This document shows, piece after piece, positions 1 through 14,010 of a stretch of 64,000 bases of DNA. Every line of letters starts with the position of its first letter. Position 1 is the first letter of the stretch. The notes beneath the pieces are model-generated. The model was not told the DNA's origin. It searched no databases and saw only the letters and a program-made list of their open reading frames with translations. Origin of the DNA: an uncultured Alphaproteobacteria bacterium (GTDB lineage: Bacteria; Pseudomonadota; Alphaproteobacteria; CAAGCB01; CAG-977). The position numbers and the translations under genes are program-made. The stretch is from the NCBI GenBank assembly GCA_944390195.1, contig CALXOZ010000005.1, positions 1 to 64,000 on the forward strand, read 5' to 3'.

Positions 1-75
1 GAAGGCTTGCGTTTTGCTATTCGTGAAGGCGGTCGTACGGTCGGCGCCGGCGTCGTTGCTAAAATTATTGAGTAA
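1..75 (+). CDS. tuf: Elongation factor Tu, C-terminal end (partial)
   Basis: The first 75 bases encode the last 24 residues of EF-Tu and a TAA stop. The sequence contains the hallmark C-terminal stretch REGGRTVGAGVV of domain III. EF-Tu is the GTPase that delivers aminoacyl-tRNA to the ribosome. The gene starts upstream of the window. Its position before tRNA-Trp and secE is the conserved proteobacterial arrangement. Confidence 0.96.
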   Translation, partial: EGLRFAIREGGRTVGAGVVAKIIE

Positions 76-115
76 TAATTTGAATTTTTTCAAATTTTAT
101 ACTTGATTTTTTTTG

Positions 116-149
116 AAGGGATGGGTAAGTTGGCTCATCCCTTTTGTTT
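116..149 (+). terminator. Hairpin terminator after tuf
   Basis: An 8-bp stem (AAGGGATG at 116-123, CATCCCTT at 136-143) with a 12-base loop is followed by a T-rich run TTGTTTT. A weaker AT-only hairpin precedes it (AATTTGAA at 77-84 with TTCAAATT at 89-96). Either could end or attenuate tuf transcription before tRNA-Trp. No convincing promoter for the tRNA lies between, so read-through probably supplies it. Confidence 0.55.
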
Positions 150-175
150 TGACAGAAGGCTGTAAATGCGGTTTT

Positions 176-251
176 AGGGGTATAGCTCAATTGGTAGAGC
201 ACCGGTCTCCAAAACCGGGGGTTGCGGGTTCGATCCCTGCTGCCCCTGCCA
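176..251 (+). tRNA. trnW: tRNA-Trp (CCA anticodon)
   Basis: A full cloverleaf can be folded. The acceptor stem pairs AGGGGTA with TGCCCCT, the discriminator is G and the 3' CCA is encoded. The anticodon stem CCGGT/ACCGG closes the loop CTCCAAA, giving anticodon CCA for tryptophan. The T-arm holds GGTTCGATCC. It sits between tuf and secE, as in many proteobacteria. Confidence 0.97.
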
Positions 252-276
252 GCCGCCTTAACTTAGGAATTCTTTT

Positions 277-474
277 ATGGCAAAAGTTCATCCCGTATTA
301 TTTTTACGTCAAGTACGACAGGAAGTCGGAAAGGTCGTTTGGCCGACGCGCAAAGAAACGATGATGTCCACGTTGATGGTTGTCTTGTTTACGGTATGTG
401 CGACTCTGTTCTTTTTTGTTGTTGATCAGGTTATCGCGTATATCATGAAATTGATCCTTGGTTTGGGAGGTTAG
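277..474 (+). CDS. secE: Preprotein translocase subunit SecE
   Basis: 65 residues, the usual length of a short single-span SecE. SecE clamps SecY in the SecYEG inner-membrane channel that exports unfolded proteins. The conserved amphipathic segment EVGKVVWPTRKET (about residues 16-28) precedes one hydrophobic span (about 32-55). It starts 25 bases after tRNA-Trp, and nusG follows after 3 bases, so secE-nusG is one transcription unit. Confidence 0.96.
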   Translation: MAKVHPVLFLRQVRQEVGKVVWPTRKETMMSTLMVVLFTVCATLFFFVVDQVIAYIMKLILGLGG

Positions 475-477
475 ATC

Positions 478-1008
478 ATGGCCGCCCGTTGGTATGTATT
501 GCATGTTTATTCAGGCTTTGAAAAAAAAGTGGCCGAATCGATTCAAGAATTTGCGGCTCAAAAGGGCATGGCGGATTCGTTTGAACAAATATTGATTCCG
601 ACAGAAGAGGTTGTTGAGGTTCGTCGCGGAACAAAAGTCAATTCAGAACGGAAGTTTTTCCCTGGCTATGTTTTGATAAAAATGGAAATGACGGACGAGA
701 CGTGGCATTTGGTAAAGAGTACGCCAAAGGTAACGGGCTTTTTAGGGGGGCGCGAACGTCCGACTCCGATATCCGAAGCCGAGGCGCAACGTATATTGCA
801 TCAGGTAACAGAAGGGGTTGAACGTCCTAAGAATTCGGTTTCTTATGATGTAGGGGAACAAGTTCGCGTTGTTGACGGACCGTTTGCGTCTTTTATTGGT
901 TTTGTAGAAGAAACGGATGATGAAAAAGCGCGTTTAAAAGTTTCTGTTTCCATTTTCGGTCGTTCGACACCTGTGGAATTGGAATATTCTCAAGTCGAAA
1001 AAGTTTAA
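478..1008 (+). CDS. nusG: Transcription termination/antitermination factor NusG
   Basis: 176 residues, standard length. The N-terminal NGN domain begins [15 protein letters not shown] and contains [12 protein letters not shown]. The C-terminal KOW domain starts near [14 protein letters not shown]. NusG binds RNA polymerase through NGN, and Rho or ribosomal protein S10 through KOW, coupling transcription to translation and termination. It is directly downstream of secE. Confidence 0.97.
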   Translation: MAARWYVLHVYSGFEKKVAESIQEFAAQKGMADSFEQILIPTEEVVEVRRGTKVNSERKFFPGYVLIKMEMTDETWHLVKSTPKVTGFLGGRERPTPISEAEAQRILHQVTEGVERPKNSVSYDVGEQVRVVDGPFASFIGFVEETDDEKARLKVSVSIFGRSTPVELEYSQVEKV

Positions 1009-1055
1009 AAGAATAAAACATTATTCCGGATATTGATTCGTTCCGGGTAATGTTA

Positions 1056-1086
1056 TTGCGGCAGATAAGCCATTATCGTACCGCAA
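1056..1086 (+). promoter_or_regulatory. Stem-loop in the rplK leader, possible L1 autoregulatory site
   Basis: The 117-base gap between nusG and rplK contains a stem TTGCGG (1056-1061) / CCGCAA (1081-1086). Inside it lies GATAAGCCATTATC, which can form a smaller interrupted stem. In other bacteria the L11-L1 operon is repressed by L1 binding such a leader. The structure is visible; the L1 role is inference from position. Confidence 0.35.
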
Positions 1087-1125
1087 GCCTGAAAACGAAT
1101 CGAATAAAAAAATAGAGGTGTAAAA

Positions 1126-1554
1126 ATGGCAAAGAAAATTGTCGGGTATATCAAGTTGCAAATCCCGGCTGGAAAAGCGAACCCGTCTCCTCCGGTTGGG
1201 CCGGCGTTGGGGCAACGTGGTTTGAATATCATGGAATTTTGTAAGGCATTTAATGCTGCGACACAAAAGCTGGAACCAGGAATGCCAATTCCTGTTATTA
1301 TTACGGCTTATGCGGATCGTACATTTTCATTCGTAACAAAAATGCCGCCTGTAAGCTATTTTATTATTAAAGCTTCAGGATTGCCGAAAGGTTCTAAGGA
1401 ACCCGGACGTTCTAAAGTCGGGAAAATCACCAAAGCACAAGTCCGTGAAATTGCTGAAAAGAAAATGCCTGATTTGAATTGCTCGACAGTTGAGGCTGCT
1501 ATGAGCATGGTAATGGGACAAGCACGTTCCATGGGCATTGAAGTTGTGGAGTAA
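1126..1554 (+). CDS. rplK: 50S ribosomal protein L11
   Basis: 142 residues, typical length. The N-terminal domain begins [19 protein letters not shown] and continues [19 protein letters not shown], the characteristic proline-rich L11 motif. The C-terminal RNA-binding domain binds the GTPase-associated region of 23S rRNA. A GAGGTG Shine-Dalgarno precedes the ATG. rplA follows after 6 bases, so the two are co-translated. Confidence 0.97.
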   Translation: MAKKIVGYIKLQIPAGKANPSPPVGPALGQRGLNIMEFCKAFNAATQKLEPGMPIPVIITAYADRTFSFVTKMPPVSYFIIKASGLPKGSKEPGRSKVGKITKAQVREIAEKKMPDLNCSTVEAAMSMVMGQARSMGIEVVE

Positions 1555-1560
1555 CGAACG

Positions 1561-2271
1561 ATGGCAAAGTTGGGAAAACGCTTAACGAATGCGTATAAAA
1601 ACGTTGATAATTTAAAAGCCTATGATCTTGATGAAGCCATTGCCGTTTTGAAAGCGGCTCCGAGAGCTAAATTTGACGAAACAGTGGAAATTGTTATGGG
1701 ATTGAACGTTGATCCCCGTCAAGCGGATCAGATGATTCGCGGTGTTGTCGGCTTGCCTAATGGTACGGGAAAGACTGTTCGAGTCGCTGTTTTTGCCAAA
1801 GGGGCTAAAGCTGAAGAGGCAAAAAAAGCGGGTGCCGACATTGTCGGGGCGGAAGATTTGATGGAAACCGTGATGGCGGGAAAAATCGAATTTGATCGTT
1901 GCATTGCGACTCCGGATATGATGGGTGTCGTTGGACGTTTGGGTAAAATACTCGGTCCTCGCGGTTTGATGCCGAACCCGAAGCTTGGTACAGTTACGAT
2001 GGATGTTGCCGGAGCTGTTAAAGCTGTTAAAGCCGGACAGGTTGAATATCGTGTTGAATCGGCAGGTCAAATTCATGCCGGTGTCGGCAAAATCAGCTTC
2101 AGTGAAGCACAGATTAAAGAAAATATTATCACTTTTGCACAGGCGATTTTAAAAGCCAAGCCTGCAAGCGTGAAGGGAACGTATTTAAAGCGAGTCGCTT
2201 TGAGCACGACGCAAGGTGTTGGTGTAAAAGTGTCGGTTTCTAACATTGCTTCTTTGGCAAGTGGAAATTGA
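1561..2271 (+). CDS. rplA: 50S ribosomal protein L1
   Basis: 236 residues, typical bacterial length. The signature region contains [20 protein letters not shown] around residue 125-145. L1 binds the mobile L1 stalk of 23S rRNA, helps move deacylated tRNA out of the E site, and represses its own operon in other species. It lies 6 bases after rplK. A structured leader for rplJ follows. Confidence 0.97.
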   Translation: MAKLGKRLTNAYKNVDNLKAYDLDEAIAVLKAAPRAKFDETVEIVMGLNVDPRQADQMIRGVVGLPNGTGKTVRVAVFAKGAKAEEAKKAGADIVGAEDLMETVMAGKIEFDRCIATPDMMGVVGRLGKILGPRGLMPNPKLGTVTMDVAGAVKAVKAGQVEYRVESAGQIHAGVGKISFSEAQIKENIITFAQAILKAKPASVKGTYLKRVALSTTQGVGVKVSVSNIASLASGN

Positions 2272-2536
2272 TTGAAGAATACCGGTCGGATTCGATCGGG
2301 AAAAGGGAAAACCGCTATGTCGGCTTTCCCTTGGCCTGTCCAAGACTGTAGGTGCGATGATAAATCGTTTAATAGTCAAGTTGACTGCCTGCATAGACAG
2401 AAGAACAAGTTTTTGCCGCTCCGTTGGGAGGTTTATAGCTTGAGCTTTTGGACAGGGACGGCTTTCAGCATGGGGCTGAAAGCATAACGTAACCGGCTTT
2501 CGTTGAACAGACGGAAGAAATAAAGAGGATACAAAA
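2272..2536 (+). promoter_or_regulatory. rplJ leader region (candidate L10-L12 autoregulatory leader)
   Basis: 265 bases without a credible gene separate rplA from rplJ. The stretch holds several pairings: GGGAAAACCG/CGGCTTTCCC-like arms around 2298-2330, and GGCTTTCAGC/GCTGAAAGC arms at about 2459-2483. In many bacteria the L10(L12)4 complex binds a kink-turn leader here and represses rplJL translation. The length and pairing fit that role; no exact family consensus was verified. Confidence 0.5.
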
Positions 2537-3022
2537 GTGAAACGTGAACAAAAAGCTGAATTGCGTTCTAAAATGAATGAAGATTTCAGCGCCGCAGGTT
2601 TGGTGGTTGTTACCCATTATTCAGGGTTGACTGTTGCCGAAATGTCGACATTGCGCGCTGCCGTTCGTAAACAGGATGCTAAGTTTCGCGTGACAAAGAA
2701 TCGTATTACTCGTCTTGCTCTGGCTGGGACACAGTATGAGCAATTGGCAGATTTGATGGTTGGACCGACAGCGATTTCTTATTCTGTTGATCCGGTTGCA
2801 GCTGCTAAAGCGGTCGTGGAATTTTCCAAAAAGAATGAAAAACTGGTTATTCGCGGCGGTATCATGAACGGGAAAGTATTATCCGTAGCTGAAGTAATAG
2901 CTTTGGGTGAATTGCCGTCCATGGATCAGTTGCGCGGAAAATTGGTTGGATTGCTTCAGGCTCCGGCTGCTCAAATTGCTCGTGTACTCAAGGCTTATGC
3001 CGACAAAGAACAAGCCGCGTAA
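2537..3022 (+). CDS. rplJ: 50S ribosomal protein L10
   Basis: 161 residues with a GTG start preceded by AAAGAGGA. L10 is the base of the ribosomal stalk: its N-terminal domain binds 23S rRNA and its C-terminal helix carries L7/L12 dimers. Conserved parts include the KNRITRLALAGT segment (about residues 54-65) and the alanine-rich C-terminal helix. The 161-residue length is near that of E. coli L10. rplL follows after a structured gap. Confidence 0.96.
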   Translation: MKREQKAELRSKMNEDFSAAGLVVVTHYSGLTVAEMSTLRAAVRKQDAKFRVTKNRITRLALAGTQYEQLADLMVGPTAISYSVDPVAAAKAVVEFSKKNEKLVIRGGIMNGKVLSVAEVIALGELPSMDQLRGKLVGLLQAPAAQIARVLKAYADKEQAA

Positions 3023-3040
3023 TTATTCTTATTTGTCATA

Positions 3041-3083
3041 AAGGGGGGGATCCCCCCTGCTAAAAGTGAATGCCGGAAGGCAT
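3041..3083 (+). other. Two hairpins between rplJ and rplL
   Basis: A near-perfect GC palindrome AGGGGGGATCCCCCCT lies at about 3042-3058. It is followed by ATGCC-GGAA-GGCAT at 3070-3083, a 5-bp stem capped by a GNRA-type tetraloop. There is no T-run, so these are unlikely to terminate transcription. They may stabilise or process the mRNA so that rplL, whose product is needed in excess, is translated more than rplJ. That role is inference. Confidence 0.5.
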
Positions 3084-3115
3084 GAAATTTAAATTATTAA
3101 ACGGAGTAAAATAAA

Positions 3116-3481
3116 ATGGCTGATCTCGCCAAAATCGTTGAAGAATTGTCTGCTTTGACAGTGTTGGAAGCTGCGGAACTGTCTAAGATGTTAGAAGAAA
3201 AATGGGGTGTTTCCGCTGCCGCTCCTGTTGCTGTCGCTGCTGCCGCTGCTGCTGCTCCTGCAGAAGAAAAGACGGAATTTGATGTTATCTTGGCCGAAAC
3301 CGGTGCGAACAAAATCAATGTTATTAAAGAAGTTCGTGCAATTACCGGTCTGGGCTTGAAAGAAGCTAAAGATTTGGTCGAAGGTGCACCGAAGACGGTA
3401 AAAGAAGGTGTTTCAAAAGAAGACGCCGAAAAATTCAAAAAGCAGCTTGAAGCTGCAGGCGCTAAGGTTGAAATAAAATAA
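3116..3481 (+). CDS. rplL: 50S ribosomal protein L7/L12
   Basis: 121 residues. The N-terminal dimerisation domain ([20 protein letters not shown]) is joined by an alanine-rich hinge (about residues 35-52) to the globular C-terminal domain. That domain contains [16 protein letters not shown], the factor-binding helix region. L7/L12 recruits and activates translational GTPases. A long hairpin follows before rpoB. Confidence 0.97.
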   Translation: MADLAKIVEELSALTVLEAAELSKMLEEKWGVSAAAPVAVAAAAAAAPAEEKTEFDVILAETGANKINVIKEVRAITGLGLKEAKDLVEGAPKTVKEGVSKEDAEKFKKQLEAAGAKVEIK

Positions 3482-3502
3482 TTTTATTAACCTTGTGTTT
3501 TG

Positions 3503-3546
3503 AGGATCGGACGAAATGCTGGAAAAGGGCTTTTTCGACCGATCCT
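3503..3546 (+). promoter_or_regulatory. Long hairpin between rplL and rpoB (attenuator or RNase III site)
   Basis: AGGATCGG (3503-3510) pairs with CCGATCCT (3539-3546), and CGAA (3512-3515) with TTCG (3534-3537). The outer stem is nearly continuous. It sits where E. coli has a partial terminator and an RNase III cleavage site that set the ratio of ribosomal proteins to RNA polymerase. There is no clear T-run, so processing is more likely than termination here. Confidence 0.5.
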
Positions 3547-3639
3547 TCAAGTCGTCTGAAAAACCTTTTACGCCATGAGGGTTAAAGTTTATATCAAGGC
3601 GTCAAGAATTTTTATCTTTTTTAAGAATGGGGAGCTCAT

Positions 3640-6600
3640 ATGGTCAAATCTTTTACAGGCCGGAAACGTGTACGCAAAAACTTTGGAAGAATTCCTTCTG
3701 TTGCACCGATGCCTAACCTTATCGAAGTGCAAAAGAGTTCTTACAGTCAGTTCCTTCAATTGGGGGTGCCTGCCGCAAAAAGAACGGAAACGGGATTGCA
3801 GGAAGTTTTAAAGTCGATTTTCCCGATCAAGGATTTTTCCGGTCGCGGTGAGCTGGAATATGTTAAGTATGAATTAGACGATCCGAAGTATGATGTTGAC
3901 GAATGTATTCAACGCGGGATGACGTATTCGGCTCCGTTGCGTGTAACTTTGCGTTTGGTCGTTTGGGATGTCGATGAAGAAACGGGAGCCCGTTCGATCA
4001 GGGACATCAAAGAACAGGATGTTTACATGGGCGATATGCCATTGATGACACAAACAGGAACGTTTGTTGTCAATGGGACGGAACGTGTTATTGTTTCTCA
4101 GATGCACCGTTCTCCGGGTGTGTTTTTCGACCATGATAAAGGAAAAACCCATTCTTCAGGAAAGTATTTGTTTGCCGCCCGTGTCATTCCGTATCGCGGT
4201 TCTTGGTTGGATTTTGAATTTGATGCGAAAGATTTGGTCTATGTTCGTATCGACCGCCGTCGCAAATTGCCCGTAACAACATTGTTATACGCTTTGGAAT
4301 CCAGAGAAACGGAGGAATTGCGTAAACAAAGGGAGGCTCAAGGTCGTGAAGTGAGTCTGCTCGAAGTGCGCGGTATGAGCCAAGAAGAAATTCTGGAATA
4401 TTTTTATGATAAAATAGTCTATACTGTCGATCAAAAAGGGTGGAAGACACCGTTTGTTCCCGAATACCTGAAGGGAATGAAACTTCGTTACGACTTGGTG
4501 GATGCTTCTTCCGGTGAAGTTTTGATCGAGGCAGGACAAAAAGCAACAGCCGGCAAATTAAACAAGTTGAAAAAAGACGGATTGAGTGAAATTCATGTGT
4601 CAAAAGACGAATTGATCGGCTCTTATCTGGCAGAAGATATGATCAATGAAAAAACCGGTGAAATATTGGTTGAAGCCGGTCAAGAAATTACTGAAGATGT
4701 TCTTACCATGTTTGCTAAAAACGGTATTGAAGAATTTTCGGTTTTACGTATTGACCATGTCAATGTCGGACCTTATATCCGCAATACTTTGGCTGCGGAT
4801 AAGAATATGTCACGCGAAGAGGCTTTGATTGACATTTACAAGGTCATGCGCCCGGGTGAACCTCCTACGGTGGAATCGGCTGACGCTTTGTTCCGAGGTT
4901 TGTTCTTTGATTTGGAACGCTATGATTTATCTGCTGTTGGTCGCGTGAAGATGAACGCGCGTTTGGATTTTGATAAAGAACAAGTGCCTGATACAATCCG
5001 TGTTTTGCGCAAAGAGGACATTTTGGAAATTGTCCGTGTCTTGGTCGAATTGAAAGACGGGCGTGGAGAAATAGATGATATTGACAACTTAGGCAACCGT
5101 CGTGTCCGTTCCGTCGGTGAATTGATGGAAAACCAATACAGAATCGGTTTGTTGCGCATGGAAAGAGCCATTCGCGAACGGATGAGTTCTGTTGATATTG
5201 ATACGGTTATGCCGCATGATTTGATCAATGCAAAGCCTGCCGCTGTGGCGGTTCGTGAATTTTTCGGTTCATCTCAATTGTCTCAGTTTATGGATCAGAA
5301 CAATCCTTTGGCGGAAGTTACCCATAAACGCCGTTTATCGGCTTTGGGGCCGGGTGGTTTGACTCGTGACCGCGCAGGTTTTGAGGTTCGCGACGTTCAT
5401 CCGACGCACTACGGTCGTATTTGCCCGATTGAAACTCCGGAAGGTCCGAATATCGGATTGATCAACTCTTTGGCGACGTACGCCCGTGTCAACCGCTATG
5501 GTTTTATTGAAAGTCCGTATCGTAAAGTTGTTGACGGAAAAGTAACCAAGGAAGTCATTTACTTATCGGCAATGGAAGAAAACAAACACGTTATAGCTCA
5601 GGCGAACGCGGAATTGGATAGCAAGGACTGCTTTGTAAAAGATAAGCTTGTCGCCTGTCGTAAGAACGGTGAATTTGTTTTATGCCCTCCGGAAGAAATC
5701 ACTTTGATAGACGTTTCTCCGAAGCAGTTGGTTTCCGTTGCTGCCGCTTTGATTCCGTTTTTGGAAAATGATGACGCGAACCGAGCTTTGATGGGATCGA
5801 ACATGCAGCGTCAAGCTGTTCCGTTATTGCAAGCGGACGCTCCGTTGGTCGGAACGGGAATGGAAGCTTCCGTCGCTCGAGACTCTGGTGCTTCGATCAT
5901 AGCAAAACGCGCCGGTGTTGTTCAGTCTGTTGACGGTATGCGCATTGTCGTTCGTGCAACAGGGAAGGTGAAGGCTGACGAATCCGGTGTTGATATTTAT
6001 AAGTTGTACAAATTCCAACGTTCAAACCAATCGACCTGTATTACGCAACATCCTTTGGTTAAAGTGGGGGATATCGTTGCTGAAGGCGATATCATTGCGG
6101 ACGGGTCTTCAACTCAGTTGGGCGAATTGGCTTTAGGACGTAATGTTTTGGTGGCTTATATGCCGTGGAACGGTTACAACTATGAAGACGCGATTTTAAT
6201 TTCCGAACGTATCGCCAGAGATGACGTGTTTACTTCAATTCATATTGATGAATTTGAAGTCATGGCGCGTGATACGAAACTGGGACAGGAAGAAATCACA
6301 AGAGACATTCCGAATGTCGGTGAAGAGGCTTTGAAGCAATTGGACGAGGCCGGTGTCGTTTATATCGGGGCTGAAGTCAAAGCCGGTGATATTTTAGTCG
6401 GTAAGGTTACTCCGAAAGGGGAATCGCCGATGACGCCGGAAGAGAAGTTATTACGGGCTATTTTCGGTGAAAAAGCGGCTGATGTGCGTGATACGTCTTT
6501 GCGCGTTCCTCCTGGTATTTCGGGGACAGTTGTGGAAGTCCGTGTGTTTTCGCGCCGCGGTGTCGATAAAGACCAAAGGGCGATGGCTATTGAACAATCG

Positions 6601-7824
6601 GAAATCGAGGCTTTGGCAAAGGACAGAGATGCCGAAAAAGCGATTTTGGAAGGCTCTTTTTATGACCGTTTGAAACAGGCTTTATTAGGTCAAACTGCGA
6701 CAACGGGGATCAGGCGTGTGGAAGCGGGAACAGTTTTAACCGAAGAGGTTTTAAACAGTATGCCGCCGTCACAGTGGCGTAAGATTTCAGTCAGTGACGA
6801 TCAGGTCATGACAGAAATCGAGCAAATGAGTAAAGTTTTCGATGTAAGTGTTGAACAATTGCAAGAACGCTTTGAAAACAAAGTTGAAAAGCTCCAACGC
6901 GGAGATGAGATGCCTCCGGGTGTTTTAAAGATGGTAAAAGTCTTTATTGCGGTGAAACGTAAATTGCAACCCGGTGATAAGATGGCTGGTCGTCATGGAA
7001 ACAAAGGTGTTGTTTCCCGTATTCTGCCGATTGAGGATATGCCTCATATTGCAGATGGGACCCCTGTCGATATCGTATTGAATCCGTTGGGTGTGCCATC
7101 GCGTATGAATGTCGGTCAGATTTTGGAATGCCATTTGGGTTGGGCATGTCGAGAATTGGGCAGACAGGTTTACGATTTATATGAACAGGTTCATGCGCAA
7201 AAAGCGACTGTGGATGATTTGCGTGCGAAGTTGGAAGATGTATACGGCAAAAAGGAATATCGCGATAATATTGCGAAGTTGACGGATGATGAAGTTTTGG
7301 AATTGGCAAACAATATGAAATCGGGTTTGCCGATTGCGACACCTGTCTTTGACGGGGCGCGTGAAAGCGATATCAATGAAATGTTGCGCAAAGCTGGATT
7401 GCCTGTATCCGGTCAGGTAACTTTGTATGACGGACGCACAGGAGAGCCGTTTGAACGTCCCGTTACGGTCGGTGTAACGTATATGTTGAAATTGCACCAT
7501 TTGGTCGACGAAAAGATCCATGCCCGTTCGATTGGTCCGTATTCATTGGTGACTCAGCAACCGTTGGGCGGTAAAGCGCAATTCGGTGGGCAACGTTTCG
7601 GAGAAATGGAAGTGTGGGCTTTGGAAGCTTACGGTTCAGCTTACACATTGCAGGAAATTTTGACTGTTAAGTCGGACGATGTTTCCGGACGTACAAAGGT
7701 CTATGAGTCGATTGTGCGCGGCGATGATAAGTTTGAAGCCGGTATCCCTGAATCCTTTAACGTTTTGGTCAAAGAAATGCGTTCTTTGTGTCTGAACGTT
7801 GAATTGAACCAGCATGAATTCTAA
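3640..7824 (+). CDS. rpoB: DNA-directed RNA polymerase subunit beta
   Basis: 1394 residues, slightly longer than E. coli RpoB (1342) and usual for Alphaproteobacteria. Beta forms one side of the active-site cleft and the rifampicin pocket. The rifampicin region reads [14 protein letters not shown] and [13 protein letters not shown], with the Gln, Asp, His and Ser positions associated with sensitivity all intact. Other landmarks are [20 protein letters not shown] and [19 protein letters not shown] near the C-terminus. Start ATG at 3640 follows GGGGAG. rpoC begins 28 bases downstream. Confidence 0.98.
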   Translation: MVKSFTGRKRVRKNFGRIPSVAPMPNLIEVQKSSYSQFLQLGVPAAKRTETGLQEVLKSIFPIKDFSGRGELEYVKYELDDPKYDVDECIQRGMTYSAPLRVTLRLVVWDVDEETGARSIRDIKEQDVYMGDMPLMTQTGTFVVNGTERVIVSQMHRSPGVFFDHDKGKTHSSGKYLFAARVIPYRGSWLDFEFDAKDLVYVRIDRRRKLPVTTLLYALESRETEELRKQREAQGREVSLLEVRGMSQEEILEYFYDKIVYTVDQKGWKTPFVPEYLKGMKLRYDLVDASSGEVLIEAGQKATAGKLNKLKKDGLSEIHVSKDELIGSYLAEDMINEKTGEILVEAGQEITEDVLTMFAKNGIEEFSVLRIDHVNVGPYIRNTLAADKNMSREEALIDIYKVMRPGEPPTVESADALFRGLFFDLERYDLSAVGRVKMNARLDFDKEQVPDTIRVLRKEDILEIVRVLVELKDGRGEIDDIDNLGNRRVRSVGELMENQYRIGLLRMERAIRERMSSVDIDTVMPHDLINAKPAAVAVREFFGSSQLSQFMDQNNPLAEVTHKRRLSALGPGGLTRDRAGFEVRDVHPTHYGRICPIETPEGPNIGLINSLATYARVNRYGFIESPYRKVVDGKVTKEVIYLSAMEENKHVIAQANAELDSKDCFVKDKLVACRKNGEFVLCPPEEITLIDVSPKQLVSVAAALIPFLENDDANRALMGSNMQRQAVPLLQADAPLVGTGMEASVARDSGASIIAKRAGVVQSVDGMRIVVRATGKVKADESGVDIYKLYKFQRSNQSTCITQHPLVKVGDIVAEGDIIADGSSTQLGELALGRNVLVAYMPWNGYNYEDAILISERIARDDVFTSIHIDEFEVMARDTKLGQEEITRDIPNVGEEALKQLDEAGVVYIGAEVKAGDILVGKVTPKGESPMTPEEKLLRAIFGEKAADVRDTSLRVPPGISGTVVEVRVFSRRGVDKDQRAMAIEQSEIEALAKDRDAEKAILEGSFYDRLKQALLGQTATTGIRRVEAGTVLTEEVLNSMPPSQWRKISVSDDQVMTEIEQMSKVFDVSVEQLQERFENKVEKLQRGDEMPPGVLKMVKVFIAVKRKLQPGDKMAGRHGNKGVVSRILPIEDMPHIADGTPVDIVLNPLGVPSRMNVGQILECHLGWACRELGRQVYDLYEQVHAQKATVDDLRAKLEDVYGKKEYRDNIAKLTDDEVLELANNMKSGLPIATPVFDGARESDINEMLRKAGLPVSGQVTLYDGRTGEPFERPVTVGVTYMLKLHHLVDEKIHARSIGPYSLVTQQPLGGKAQFGGQRFGEMEVWALEAYGSAYTLQEILTVKSDDVSGRTKVYESIVRGDDKFEAGIPESFNVLVKEMRSLCLNVELNQHEF

Positions 7825-7837
7825 AAACATCTCTTGA

Positions 7838-12157
<4,320 letters not shown>

Positions 12158-12167
12158 AAAAGTAGAA

Positions 12168-12196
12168 AACGCCGAAGATTTTCTTCGGCGTTTTTT
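12168..12196 (+). terminator. Rho-independent terminator after rpoC
   Basis: A 10-bp stem AACGCCGAAG (12168-12177) / CTTCGGCGTT (12183-12192) with loop ATTTT continues into a run of T. It lies 10 bases after the rpoC stop and ends the ribosomal protein/RNA polymerase operon. Confidence 0.93.
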
Positions 12197-12236
12197 GTAA
12201 AAAATAATGGTCGGTTTTTTAAAAAAGATCCTCAGA

Positions 12237-12264
12237 TTGAAAAAGAAAAAAAATTCTGTATAAT
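12237..12264 (+). promoter_or_regulatory. Sigma-70-type promoter for the gene at 12297
   Basis: TTGAAA at 12237-12242 and a consensus TATAAT at 12259-12264 are separated by 16 bases. The expected start of transcription is near 12271, about 26 bases before the ATG at 12297. AAGG just upstream of that ATG is a plausible ribosome site. Confidence 0.75.
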
Positions 12265-12296
12265 AACGTTGTATTTTGTCTCGAAGGTGTAAAAAA

Positions 12297-12668
12297 ATGG
12301 ATATAAATGAATTATCTTCTCCTCGGTTTGTCATCAATGAAGCAGGTATGATTTCCGTATTTCTACCGGCTTTTCAAGGAGAGCCTTCCAATCCGGTCTT
12401 ATTAAACAAGGATGATAAAACGCTTTGTTTCCGTCGGTCTGCCGATGGAGAAATATTGTTGACTGATATTGATGAAGTTACAATGCAAGCCCTGAAAAAG
12501 GTGAAAAAGATATTGGTTATTGAAACTAATGTCTTGAAAAGCATAGATATTTTGGATAAGGCTTTATCCTCGTATATCAAGTCGGAAGAACCTGACTATG
12601 AAACAACTCAGCAAAATATTATGGACACAATTGAACGGGCTTATGAAACAAACGTACTTTTTGAATAG
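12297..12668 (+). CDS. Hypothetical protein, 123 aa
   Basis: I do not recognise this family. The ATG at 12297 is preferred to an in-frame TTG at 12276 because the promoter and an AAGG site point to it. The product is soluble-looking, acidic at the C-terminus, with no signal peptide or membrane span. A middle segment TMQALKKVKKILVIETNVLK looks like a helix followed by a strand. It has its own promoter right after the rpoC terminator, and the gene for a repeat protein follows after 130 bases. Confidence 0.65.
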   Translation: MDINELSSPRFVINEAGMISVFLPAFQGEPSNPVLLNKDDKTLCFRRSADGEILLTDIDEVTMQALKKVKKILVIETNVLKSIDILDKALSSYIKSEEPDYETTQQNIMDTIERAYETNVLFE

Positions 12669-12798
12669 CGAGTTATTTTTTATTTGGAAATTAAAAGAAA
12701 TCGACAAAAATTTGAAGAAATTTTTTGGAAACTGTTTGACAAAAAAATAAAATGATTTTAACCTGATTCTAGAAGTATTTTCGTTACGGGGGAATGTT

Positions 12799-13953
12799 AT
12801 GGAAATAAAATACAGTCATATTTCTGATTATCAGAAAAATGCAAAAATCTCAGAAGATAACAAAACCTATAAACTATTGAATTCTTATTTGGACGGGGCT
12901 GTCGCTTTGACAGAGGGAAAAGCGAAAGCGGATGCCAAAGAAGCAATCGGGACATATCATAAACAAACAGACATGAAATCTTTTAAAGATTCTGCCGATG
13001 CTTTAAAAATTATAGCTGAAAAGGAAAAAGATCTAAAGAATAAAGCTTCTTCTTTCGGATTAAGAGAAAAAGTGAATTATGCTTCGGATGCAGATGTTGT
13101 TCGTTTGTCGGAAGTTGTTTCAATGGGAATGGCTTCGGTCGCATCTTCTTTGTTGGCACCGATTGTCGCGACTGATCCGAATGCTTTATCTGCAACTGTT
13201 TTGACAGCGACAGCTGCTTATGCCACGACAAAAATTTTAAAATCTGTTGGCGGGCAAATATCTATGTCTAAAACACCGGATCAACAGGCAAAGGCAAAAG
13301 AGTATGCAGCGGTTAAACATGCTCAATTAGCGTTAAAATTGCTGAAAAAAGAAATAGAAGCTCCTTTGAAAGAAGCGAAAAAGACGGAATATAAGAAAAA
13401 GGTTGCCGAATTGTTTGCAGCAGGATACGGTCAACCGAGTGGTGGTATGGTACATTCCCCTATGGTGCCAGAACCTTCAAGTGCTATGCCGGCGGGAAAA
13501 GAGCAAGTGCAACAGGATAATAAGTCGTATTGGCAGGAAGTGAAAGAAGTCTTTGCCACATACGGAAATCCGAGCGGAGGAATGGTTCACAAAGATGTTC
13601 CGGTAAAGAATGAAGCGGGTGTCGGAGTGGCGAAACAGCCGCAACCGCAACAGGATAATAAGTCGTATTGGCAGGAAGTGAAAGAAGTCTTTGCCACATA
13701 CGGAAATCCGAGCGGAGGAATGGTTCACAAAGATGTTCCGGTAAAGAATGAAGCGGGTGTCGGAGTGGCGAAACAGCCGCAGCCGCAACAAGATAAAAAG
13801 TCTTCTTATAAAGAGGAAGTCGGAAAGTTGTATGCAGCATTCGGAAATCCGAGTGGTGGTATGGTTCATCATGATTTACCGGAGAAAAAGGAAGAAGTCG
13901 GTAAAAAGACTGTAACAGCAGCTGTTATCCGTCGTGCTCAAAAAGGACGTTGA
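12799..13953 (+). CDS. Repeat-bearing hypothetical protein, 384 aa
   Basis: I know no family for this protein. There is no signal peptide. Residues 1-100 are Lys/Glu-rich and helical. Residues about 108-150 form an Ala/Ser/Thr-rich hydrophobic stretch (MGMASVASSLLAPIVA, then ATVLTATAAYATT) that could be one or two membrane-associated helices. From about residue 205 a module ending GNPSGGMVH occurs four times. Two central copies of 46 residues are identical apart from their edges. The linkers are Pro/Gln-rich (QPQPQQ). A consensus TTGACA lies at 12736, but its -10 is weak; GGGGGAATGTT precedes the ATG. A terminator follows. The layout resembles a low-complexity surface or effector-like protein, but no function can be assigned. 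Confidence 0.8.
   Translation: MEIKYSHISDYQKNAKISEDNKTYKLLNSYLDGAVALTEGKAKADAKEAIGTYHKQTDMKSFKDSADALKIIAEKEKDLKNKASSFGLREKVNYASDADVVRLSEVVSMGMASVASSLLAPIVATDPNALSATVLTATAAYATTKILKSVGGQISMSKTPDQQAKAKEYAAVKHAQLALKLLKKEIEAPLKEAKKTEYKKKVAELFAAGYGQPSGGMVHSPMVPEPSSAMPAGKEQVQQDNKSYWQEVKEVFATYGNPSGGMVHKDVPVKNEAGVGVAKQPQPQQDNKSYWQEVKEVFATYGNPSGGMVHKDVPVKNEAGVGVAKQPQPQQDKKSSYKEEVGKLYAAFGNPSGGMVHHDLPEKKEEVGKKTVTAAVIRRAQKGR
13511..13786 (+). repeat. 138-bp tandem direct repeat within the gene at 12799
   Basis: Two consecutive 138-bp units (13511-13648 and 13649-13786) are almost identical at DNA level, including synonymous positions. A third, diverged unit begins at 13787 and a partial older one lies before 13511. 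The period is 46 codons, so copy number can change without a frameshift. Confidence 0.93.
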
Positions 13954-13982
13954 TTTTTTGATAATTTATGAAAAAATTACAG

Positions 13983-14010
13983 AGCGCCATAAAAAATGGC
14001 GCTTTTTTTT
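13983..14010 (+). terminator. Rho-independent terminator
   Basis: AGCGCCAT (13983-13990) pairs with ATGGCGCT (13996-14003) and is followed by a run of seven or more T. It lies 30 bases after the repeat-protein stop. Confidence 0.92.

Noticed and set aside
149-154. TTGACA upstream of tRNA-Trp as a promoter
   Set aside because: No acceptable -10 lies between it and the tRNA 5' end at 176; the correctly spaced position would start transcription inside the tRNA.
1612-2076. 154-codon minus-strand open frame opposite rplA
   Set aside because: It lies wholly within rplA, has unusual composition and no signals; rplA is certain.
2272-2487. 71-codon plus-strand open frame in the rplJ leader
   Set aside because: It starts at the rplA stop without a ribosome site, and the sequence is better explained as a structured leader.
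13477-13872. 131-codon open frame on the minus strand across the repeat region, and a second one at 13484-13840
   Set aside because: Both are antisense to the repeat protein and simply mirror its tandem repeat; neither has a ribosome site or plausible domain.
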